Shown here one piece after another: positions 56,037 through 64,000 of a stretch of DNA of 64,000 nucleotides. Within the stretch, counting starts at the first letter, position 1, and every line of letters starts with the position of its first letter. Under the pieces are notes generated by a model. The model ran no database searches. It was not told the DNA's origin and saw only the letters and a program-made list of their open reading frames with translations. The DNA is from Zasmidium citrigriseum (taxonomy: Eukaryota; Ascomycota; Dothideomycetes; Mycosphaerellales; Mycosphaerellaceae): contig NHNW01000011.1 in assembly GCA_002786025.1 (NCBI GenBank), positions 682,001 to 746,000 on the forward strand, in the 5' to 3' direction. The position numbers were made by a program, and so were the translations under genes.

Positions 56037-56824
56037 ATGGCCAAAACCGAGGCGGAAATCGCCGCCAAAAAGGAAAAGAAAGAAAAGAAGCGCAAGCTGG
56101 AAGAAGTCGAAGACGTCGAGGCCGTGACGCCCAAGAAGGAGAAGAAAAAGAAGCGCAAATCCGAAGCCGCGGCGGAGGAGGGCGATGCCATGGACGTGGA
56201 CGGGCAGTCGCTCGTGAAGGTGGAGGAGGCGGATGCGGATGAGAAGAAGGTGGTGGCCGTGCCGTTGGCGGCGCTGGTGCCTTTTGCGAATCCGTTGGCG
56301 GATGATAAGGCGCAGAAGAAGGTGTTGAAGGCTGTGAAGAAAGGTATGAAACTCATCACATTCTTGAAAAGATCACACATGGCGGGTTTCTTGAACACCT
56401 ACTAATCTAATTATTGGGACAGCCGCCAAAACCAAATCCCTCAAACGCGGCGTCAAAGAATGCGTCAAATCCATCCGCAAATCCCCCCCTGNCCCCCCCT
56501 GCCACACCCGCAACCCTCTCCCCCACAACCCTCCCCCCAGGAATCATCATCCTCGCCGCCGACATCTCCCCCATGGACGTCATCAGCCACATCCCCGTGC
56601 TCTGCGAAGACCACAACATCCCCTACATCTACGTGCCATCGCGCGCGGAGCTTGGCGCGGCGGGTAGCACGAAGCGGCCGACGAGTGTGGTCATGTTGAC
56701 GCCGAATGTGGGTGGTGGGAAGAAGGATGAGAAGAAGGATAAGGAGGGCGCGGAGGAGTGGTTGGAGACGTATAAGGAGTTGCATAAGCTTGCGTTGAAG
56801 CTGGGGCAGACGGTGAAGGTTTGA
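56037..56824 (+). CDS. nhp2: H/ACA snoRNP subunit Nhp2 (frame interrupted at an undetermined base)
   Basis: Exon 1 is 56037-56343 and exon 2 starts at 56423; the 79-nt intron is GT-AG. The N terminus is a long Lys/Glu-rich segment (about 80 residues). The L7Ae-type RNA-binding domain follows: KTKSLKRGVKECVKSIRK in one frame, then, after a C-rich run holding an N at 56492, PGIIILAADISPMDVISHIP, VLCEDHNIPYIYVPSRAELG and KRPTSVVMLTPN in a second frame. The two parts are complementary pieces of one family, so the assembled sequence probably has a wrong number of C residues there. Nhp2 binds H/ACA guide RNAs with Cbf5, Nop10 and Gar1 for pseudouridylation and rRNA processing. The usual conserved core is otherwise complete. 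Confidence 0.85.
56492..56492. other. undetermined base (N) within a C-rich run inside nhp2
   Basis: The only N in the window sits between two runs of C. The reading frame of nhp2 shifts across it. Confidence 0.95.
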
Positions 56825-57245
56825 GGGGGTGATGGATGTGTGTGGGGAGGGGGTTTTCTCTTTTGCTGTTTGAATGATTGGGATATGGCGTGACGTGGCG
56901 TGTCGAATGGGCATGTATAGGGTGTACAGCAGGCGTTCGGCTTCAATCGAAACGCGCTGTTCGACTATTGAATGGGTAAAATCAAACGCATGTCACAATT
57001 TCTACAAACTCGATCTTCCATGGCAAGGTTCAAGACGGTATTGTACATCCCTTAAGGTTGATCTCATTATCACATATCTCACATGATCATATCCACAGTA
57101 AGCTTGCTCGTGAAAAGCCTTCTCTTTTCTTCCCAGCATCAGCGCCGTCGCCGAACGCGAAAGATCTCGAACCCAGATGGTATCATCCATAACATCGCTT
57201 CCCAAGACGACACGAACATAATCACAACTTTGACCTCTCCATCCC
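56825..57245. other. convergent 3' flank between nhp2 and GGPP synthase
   Basis: About 420 bp between two convergent stop codons; presumably 3' untranslated sequence of both genes. Nothing else seen. Confidence 0.5.
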
Positions 57246-58814
57246 TTATGCACTGGCACTCGCTCTCGAGTGCTTATCAACTCTCAATCTCTCCAGAATG
57301 CCCTTGATACCTTCGCCCAACCCCTTGCCAGCATCAACCTCATCCACCAGAGCCAGCGCTTTCTTCGTCAGACCTCTGAGAATCCGCCTCGTATAGCTAA
57401 AGCTCCCACATCGCTCCATGTACCCCACGGCATACTTCTTCACCTCATCGTCTGTCGTCTTCTGCTTCAGAATGTTGATCAACACCAAATTCGAAGGGTC
57501 TGACCGGATTGCGTGGATGATTGGGAACGAGAATTTGCCTTCTGTGAGATCCTCACAAAGGCCCTTGTTGTGCGTGTATGTCGTGTCGGAGAGATTGCGG
57601 TAGTCGTCCAGGATTTGGAAGAGGAGGCCAATTGTGTTGACCAGAGGAACGTAATCGGCTTTATGATGCGGTGTTTCGTGATTTGACGATTCGGAGGGGA
57701 AGTTATGTGAAGGCGATTCGGCACACATGAGTTTAATGGCGAGACGGAAGAGGCCGCCAGTTTTGTTGCCTACCATTTCAAGGTAGTCGTCTTCGGTAGG
57801 ACAGGTGAGGGTGTCGCGCCAGAAGAGGTCCATTCCTTGGCCGCGGTGGAGGTTGAGAAGTTCTTCGTTGTAGATCCGGATCACTTCGGGGTTGTTGAGG
57901 GTGAGCAATTCTTGCAGGGCGAGGAAGTAGACGTAGTTCGCGCTGTTGATCGTTTGCGCTGTGCCGAAGATGCTGTGGGCAACGGGGATGCCACGCCGTA
58001 GTTGGGAGTTGTCTTCCACATCGTCGATGAGTAGCGAAGCAGTATGCAGCATCGAAACCACTCTCGTGATGACTTGTAACGATGCGCTAGGAACTTGTAG
58101 CCAAGCATTGAACGCAGTAATCATCTGTGACCGAATATCCTTCCCCGGATGTGATTCCAGATAATCGTACGGCCCCTTCAAAATATTCTCCTTCTCCGAG
58201 CTCCAGCTCATGGCCGTGCCATTGATGAGGTCCGAACCGATCATGCCGGGCGGCGACAACGATTCCGCTTGCGAGAATCTCGTTGGCGCAGGACTTGACG
58301 TTATCCTCGAATTTCTGCTCTGTGCCATCCACTCCCTCTCATCCAGCTCAGGCAGCCTCCTCCGCTCTTCAGGCACCGATCCTAAGCTCCGGTGCTTCTT
58401 GGGCGATTTCTGCTTGGGGCTGATGGTATGGTCTCCGTTGACGACGGCGTTGCTCGAGCTCGTTCGCGCGGGGATCGCCGCCGGGTTGACGTGGGACGAC
58501 GAGGGCGGCGAGGAGCTGGGGTTGGAGAAGCTGTCTCTGGGCTGCGCGGTAGTGATGGTGGTGGTGGTGGAAGTGGTGGTGGTTGCAGTGGCCGCGGAGC
58601 TCTGCATGTCGTTCTCTATGAACCGGCTCAGCCGTGCCTCTGACTTGGCCTTTGTGGGACGCGGCGGCAGGGCGGAGGAGTTGCTTTTGAGGGCCAGCGA
58701 TGGGTAGAGCGAGTACCGCGTCCTGCGCTCGACGTCGTGCGTTCCGTTGGTTGAGATGGACGAAGCGTGCGCATGCTGCCCGCTTAAGAAGCTCTGACTC
58801 GGAGGGGCTTGCAT
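57246..58814 (-). CDS. ggs1: Geranylgeranyl diphosphate synthase
   Basis: A single-exon gene of 522 codons. The catalytic prenyl-transferase domain covers about residues 205-510. The first Asp-rich motif is DDVED (264-268) within [15 protein letters not shown] is at 326-330, and the second Asp-rich motif is DDYRN (403-407). The residues before the first motif (HTASLL) fit a C20 (GGPP) product rather than farnesyl diphosphate. The first about 200 residues are low complexity, rich in Ser, Thr and Pro with a Thr-rich run, and are long for the family; a downstream ATG could be the real start. The enzyme makes GGPP from FPP and IPP for protein prenylation, carotenoids and ubiquinone. No terpene-cyclase neighbour is seen, so a housekeeping role is favoured. 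Confidence 0.92.
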   Translation of the reverse strand: MQAPPSQSFLSGQHAHASSISTNGTHDVERRTRYSLYPSLALKSNSSALPPRPTKAKSEARLSRFIENDMQSSAATATTTTSTTTTITTAQPRDSFSNPSSSPPSSSHVNPAAIPARTSSSNAVVNGDHTISPKQKSPKKHRSLGSVPEERRRLPELDEREWMAQSRNSRITSSPAPTRFSQAESLSPPGMIGSDLINGTAMSWSSEKENILKGPYDYLESHPGKDIRSQMITAFNAWLQVPSASLQVITRVVSMLHTASLLIDDVEDNSQLRRGIPVAHSIFGTAQTINSANYVYFLALQELLTLNNPEVIRIYNEELLNLHRGQGMDLFWRDTLTCPTEDDYLEMVGNKTGGLFRLAIKLMCAESPSHNFPSESSNHETPHHKADYVPLVNTIGLLFQILDDYRNLSDTTYTHNKGLCEDLTEGKFSFPIIHAIRSDPSNLVLINILKQKTTDDEVKKYAVGYMERCGSFSYTRRILRGLTKKALALVDEVDAGKGLGEGIKGILERLRVDKHSRASASA

Positions 58815-59709
58815 GGCTCAGCAGATCAGAGGTGTTGGTTGTTGCTGCTGCTGCTACCAAACACCGCCAAACAACCACACTGCCTCGTAGTACAGCTGTC
58901 ACCAGACTGCGAACATGTGAAAGGCAAGAAACAAGACTCCCACTTACGGCCGCACACGCACATGCGGAACACTCTTCTCACTCACGCACGCACGTCCGGG
59001 AGCTTTGGGCAGCACGAGCTCGATGTCCCAAAAATGTCCAAAACTCTCGCCCACGCCGCCGGTCGTTGCAATTGGTCCAACGTCGATGATCGTCCAACGC
59101 CACTGAGCCTCCGTCTGAAACACGCCTAGCCAGGCCCAACTTCACGCTCGTTCCTGCGTTGGCAGGAAACGTAGAAGCAGAGGAAAGGCTGTTCGGATTC
59201 GGTCGGCCGGCGGTGGAATGGCGTAGGTTGGAGCCGGGAACCAGGCACGAACTGATCTCTGCATCGATCAAGCAGGGATGGTGGCTTGAGGCAGAACACC
59301 GGAGTGTGCTGAAGGGCTTGCTTATTACGGATTGAGTGAATGTAGCCGTACACGAGATCATACGAGGTGCTAGGAACAGGCTCAAAGACCTCATCATGTG
59401 GACGAATTCTTTTAGGTTGGGGTTGGTGTCACTCTCTGACAACATGCCCGCGACTCAACTTTCGAAGCTATCAACTATTGGGTATTAGTTGGCAGACTGT
59501 TATCTTGCAGGAGCCATGATTCAAACAAACATCAAAGTTCAAGAGACATGTACACATCTATTACTGTATCGTTTTAAACTTCCAATCATCACATCAAACC
59601 GCCAGCCTGGTATCACAATTATTCCCAATCAATGCTTTTCCTACTCCATTCGCCATGCCAGAACGTCAAGCCAGTGTCATCACAACCATCCTCCTAATGT
59701 CTCTTTGCT
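58815..59709. other. intergenic region, no gene seen
   Basis: About 900 bp between the start of the GGPP synthase gene and the 3' end of the second MFS gene. It contains the GGPP synthase promoter. Short frames there show no domain. Confidence 0.5.
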
Positions 59710-61402
59710 CTACTGTGGTCCCTTCCTGTTATCCTCCTCATCACCAGCATATGCAAAATGCGAGTGCTTGCGAATCGCCGCACCCTTAAAGTAGAACACG
59801 TACGGGATCAAACAGCATCCCAAGCCAATGAAAGCCAGCAGCGTACTAGCCCATTGATATCCCAGTCTGTTGTACATCTGGTTCGTGAACAAAACCACGC
59901 CAGCACCCCAAAGCGATCGAATGAATGTCTTTGCTGCGAGGGCACTAGCCGCTTGGTGCTGATACGAATCCACGAGGTAGTTGTTGGCCGAGTTGTAGAG
60001 GAAGATGAAACCAAAGCCAACGGGCCATCCGCCCAAGCACGGTCCCACCCAGCTTAGTCGTGGGTATGATGTCCAGGCGAAAATGAACAGACCGATGGGA
60101 ATCATCCAGCAGGAGAACATCATCGGAATCAAACGAGCTTCGGCCGGTGGTTTGCCATCGTGTTTCGCGACGAGCGTTAGGTAGTGCTTGTTGACCCAGG
60201 GCGAGCAGGCCGCGCTCATGACGACTCCGACAGCGATGGGGATGAACATCAGACCTGTGATGGAAGCCGAGTATCCCTTGCCCTTTTGGTAGATGATCGG
60301 ATACGCCACGAAGAACATATACAGCAGGCCGTAGAGGACTGACATGTACAGCGAGATGAAGAAGACGATGGGTTCCATGAAGAGGAGTTGGAAAGGCCGG
60401 AGAAGGAAGACTCTTAATCGCTCGCTGAGAGGTCGCATGTCCAGATCCTGCTCCGTGACGAACTTGTCATCGTTCTGTTCTTTTCGCATCTTCTTGGCTC
60501 GTCGGGCGAGGATCGTTGGCGCGTAGGTCTCGGGGACGGTGAAGGTGATCAGAAACCAGCAGGCGCCGGAAAGGATAAGTTGGAGCCAGTAGAGCCAGCG
60601 CCAGTTAAGGTTGTCGAAAGTGAAGCCACCGATCAAAGGTCCAATTGCTGGGCCGATGAAGGGCGCCGCTGAGAAGAAGGCCATTGGCACACCGCGCTCG
60701 TCGTTCTTCCACAGATCGGCGAGGGTGCCTCCAACGAGAGTCATGGGCGCTGAGAAGGCGATACCGTCGATGGCACGGCAGACGAGGAGCGTTCCGATGT
60801 TCTTAGCGACTGGAAGATCGTCAGCATCGTTGTACAAATGTTCAAGTTGAATGCCACCTACCAGCACAAGGAATGATGAAAATCACCGCAATCAGCAATG
60901 TACTCCCGTAGATGATCCTTCGTCCACAGATCTCAGACAGTGGTGCAAACGCCATGGGTCCAACACCGAAGCCAACCACGAACAGCGACACGGTCAAGAG
61001 CGAGACTTCTTCGCTCACACCGAACTCTCTCATCGGTCCTTCAATACCAGCTGTGATGACCGCACTGTCGAAAGCCACAGCAAAGCACGTCACCGCGACG
61101 GTCAACGTGCAATACCACTTGTATAGCTTGCTCCAGTTCTTTGGGTTCTCCGGGTCGCCTGGTGTGAAGGTGACAAGCTCATATCGTTCGCTCTTGCCGG
61201 TCTTGTTCGATACCACAGGTTGAAGGCCGCTGGGTCGCTCTGCAAGGTACTCGCCCATGTTGGCTTGCTCGGTGAGGGTTCGGTAGGGAAGGTTGACGAT
61301 GTCGTCGAATTCGCCATTGTTGCTGTGCACTCGCTCCGGTCTCGTTCGTTCCTTTTCTTCCTCGATGGACATTCGACTGCTTGATTCTGAAGAGTCTGCC
61401 AT
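59710..61402 (-). CDS. MFS transporter, DHA1 polyamine/drug antiporter type
   Basis: Two exons, 60862-61402 and 59710-60809, encode 546 residues. An acidic cytoplasmic N terminus (about 95 residues) leads to NPKNWSKLYKWYCT, the typical entry to helix 1. Then come FDSAVITAGIEGPMREF, FVVGFGVGPMAFAPLSEICGRR (helix 2 and motif A), DGIAFSAPMTLVGG, the PIGP-like FIGPAIGPLIGGF motif and NWRWLYWLQLI. Twelve spans are counted. The central loop follows VPETYAPTILARRAKKMRK, as in the Tpo1/Flu1 group of polyamine and drug exporters. The intron has a GTAGGT donor and CTTCCAG acceptor. The start at 61402 gives MADSSESSSRM. It has no obvious pathway partner next to it. Confidence 0.9.
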
Positions 61403-63981
61403 GTTGTCGTTGATCGTCGTTCGATACCTTGAGTTGAATGGCAAGGATGGAGAGGGATGTTGGTATCGATGTACTGCTGTCAAAGGAAAAGTCAAAAGTA
61501 CCTACCTCCCTGGCGCCATTCTCTTATATACGTTTCAAAACAGTCCGCAATGGAGTGATACTGTCATGAACAGTCAGCCGCGTTGTTACCGCAAGATGCC
61601 GCTTGATATCTGCGGAAGACCTCAAAGAAACATTCTTTAAAGGTCTTGGCAATCCAGCCGAGCAATGACCGAATTCCGTTCCCTCGCCGCAATGAGAGCA
61701 AGGGGCTAGAGAATGAAGCCACAAAATAAGCTGTCGGGTACGGTCCGCATGCCGTTGGGCGTCTTGGAGGGCCGTGAATGGTTCGTGAGGTTCCGGGTTT
61801 GGTTGCCGCGAACATGTGATCCGATCTCAGCTGGTTCGTTCCGCACTGGACGTTGGTAGCGGACCCCGACCTACTGGCCGATAGCGCGAGGCAAGCATAA
61901 AGCGCACTTATGCACTGCGCTTATGAATGAAGAAGTGCGATTTGTCTCAACAGTTGTAGCAGGTCTGCAAAGCCGCGAAGCGAAGTAGTCTGGGTAGTGC
62001 ATACACATCAATGGCTTGAACCCTTGGAAGTATGTTTTCGTAGCAGGCGCTTCTTGTCCGACTGCGTGGGTTGGTGATCCAGATTTTGTGCAGCGTTACA
62101 GCCAGATGCTGCCGCAGCCTCGCCGGTGCCAATCGCACGCCAGACGCCGTCCAGGAATAGTTGCGGTATGTCTACTTGCAGAGCGCGTAGCGTTCTGCGA
62201 CAAGTGGCTGCAGGCTGTGATATCATTCTCGTTGATGACATTTCCATCTTGATGATTACACCCCAGTGGTGGCTTTTCGCTTCGAGGACATAAGGCCACT
62301 TGCAGTTGATTCCTCTTTTCGGAAACGATAGGTGCTGGCCAAAATGGTCTCTACACTGGCGATGAAGTGATTGATGCACGGCCTGGTCCATGACAGAATC
62401 TTGCAAGTACTGACAGATTCGACAGAAGTTGACATTGCTTTGTACGTGCTGTCAAAGCAACGATAAGGTGATTGATCTCGATTACCAATGATCTATCGTT
62501 CGCCGTCGCTTCCGTTCGAAGTTGAGCGTAGATGAACATCGTCGAGCTGAGCCATGAGACTTCTCTGCTGCTGCTAGGCGGATAGACGGATGCTCTTCGT
62601 GGTCTATAGAGAGAATTAGTGGCGGTCAAGTGGTTCTGGGAGGCGTTCGTCTGCACAGTCAGTGATCATCTCAAGACCGAGGCATTACGAGAATGGCGAA
62701 CTTGTTCTCGACGTTCTGTTGCAATTCCGCGCTGCGCCTCTCTGCAGCACCATACTGACTCGACAGATTTGAAACAGAGGCGACGTTTCAGAGGGTTGAA
62801 CTCTCACGATCATGCGGGATCCCAAAGGTCCATGGGGATCGAGGTCAAGTTCCCGTCCAGCGGGGAGGAAGCTCACGGATTGCGACTTCTTCGCTGCAGG
62901 GTCGCACTGATCGTCTCTCGCACGCAACACTCGACTTTCCTGAGAAGGCTTCGTTTCTGCCGTGAACAGTTGTGATCTGAGCATCGCGCATCTCAGCGGC
63001 GTCCAAAATTCTCACGATGCAGTCCGAGGGTTCCCGGTCGAGCCCAATGACTCGACGAATCTCACATCTGGTTGCCAGCCACGAATGAGAGGGATCAAGC
63101 GTTCGAACAGGTCGCATCTCTCACGCAAGATTACGACGGAGTGGTTCGCATCCAGGATGATCAGTTCTCAGAACGTGCGAACAACCAGAGAGGCTGGAAT
63201 CGGTGACGGGGCATCGCGGCCGAAATCTCTGCGCTTGCTGCGGTCGGGTCGCAAATGCCAGGTTTCTGGGAAATGGGCGTGGTCAGTGTGATGGATAGCA
63301 CGCGTGCTAACAGAAGGCTCCCTGGCTCATCATATCGCTTGCTGGCAAGGCTGAGCCCAACGCTGTGAGGACTGTTCGGGATACACGTGATTCGGCCTCA
63401 CGTGCGGGCTCTTCGCTGTCTCTCTCGCAGTATCTTTGCAGGCTGGTACAAAACCTGCTTTCCGCGCCGCCTTCGAGAAGGAGAGTGGTCGCGCAGTGTG
63501 CCGTCATTATTGCATGCGCCTGCACGACTCGCATGGAGCGATTGACGTGGCAGCTCAGAGGCCGAGGATAAGGCGAAGCTGAGCTCTCTCACAGCGAATC
63601 CCCGATCGGCGTGCCCCTGCCCGTCACAGCGCCATCGCTTGGCCGCTGCACGCTCTCCTTTCCATCACACGAGTCACGTCAGCGCGAGTTCGGCGTAGCG
63701 CGGCGGGGGTTGAGACGGGAGGGACGTGCAGCCGGCCGTCCAGCGTTTCCATATCAAGTGGACCGCCCGCCTTTGCTCTCCTGCGTCCTCCTGCAACTCT
63801 TCTGCTGTCTTTCTGCCCAACGCTATACCCAGCGCCCCAGGGATATCGTCGACTCTTTTTAAGACTGCTACACCAACCACACCCCACCTGCTTGCACATC
63901 TGTTTGCCCATCAAACACACACAGGACGACCCATTGCAGAGAGGCTTTCCCACAGCCTGGACACAGGAATTATTCTCCAGG
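61403..63981. other. long intergenic region, no gene seen
   Basis: About 2.6 kb upstream of the second MFS gene. Open frames on both strands are short, lack recognisable domains and mostly overlap. It presumably holds the MFS promoter on the left and, on the right, the promoter of a gene beyond the window. Confidence 0.45.
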
Positions 63982-64000
63982 ATGACCTATCGCGCCAGCG
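63982..64000 (+). CDS. possible start of a gene running off the right edge
   Basis: An ATG at 63982 begins a frame reading MTYRAS and is cut by the window end. It is preceded by a CT-rich then CA-rich leader (63.85-63.97 kb) of the kind seen before fungal start codons. Too short to identify. Confidence 0.25.

Overview
This is nuclear DNA of a filamentous ascomycete (Pezizomycotina), most likely a Dothideomycete of the Mycosphaerella/Capnodiales type; the rank below class is inference. The evidence is gene-dense GC-rich sequence, short introns of about 50-60 bp with GTAAGT/GTGAGT donors and CTAAC/CTAAT branch sites, a fused trifunctional tryptophan enzyme, an APSES cell-cycle factor, Zn2Cys6 regulators, and one AT-rich stretch that looks mutated by RIP (repeat-induced point mutation). 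I see no rRNA, tRNA, CRISPR array or viral gene.

Layout. Bases 1-11.5 kb hold housekeeping genes: complex I subunit NDUFB7, a BRCT/WGR-like nuclear protein, TrpC, the MBF subunit Mbp1, splicing factor Cwf19 and GTPase Gpn1. From 11.5 to 23 kb the sequence is sparse, with one C2H2 regulator behind about 3.5 kb of empty upstream DNA and one 11-exon secreted mosaic protein. From 23 to 34.5 kb come a glutathione transferase, eIF3h, a small nuclear-type protein, an auxin-efflux-family carrier whose last exon looks frameshifted, Prp5 and a mitochondrial two-HMG-box protein. From 35.8 to 45.7 kb lie a Zn2Cys6 regulator and then a compact group that looks like a metabolic cluster: a 4,5-dihydroxyphthalate-decarboxylase-like enzyme, a second Zn2Cys6 regulator, an MFS transporter and a cytochrome P450. 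The cluster abuts a RIP-like AT-rich relic with ten perfect copies of a 9-bp repeat. From 47 to 61.4 kb follow a 2-hydroxyacid dehydrogenase, Sec6, mitochondrial uL30, a secreted alpha/beta hydrolase, an SDR reductase, Nhp2 (carrying an undetermined base and a frame break), GGPP synthase and a second MFS transporter. The last 2.6 kb hold no convincing gene except a possible start at the extreme right edge.

How genes work together. Cwf19 and Prp5 act in splicing; eIF3h, uL30m and Nhp2 in translation and ribosome or snoRNP function; Gpn1 in RNA polymerase II assembly; Mbp1 in G1/S transcription. The group at 38.1-45.7 kb, with an enzyme, a regulator, an exporter and a P450 arranged around two short divergent promoters, is the best candidate for an undescribed pathway here; its substrate cannot be read from sequence. 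Exon coordinates were derived by reading splice sites and keeping frame, not from transcripts.
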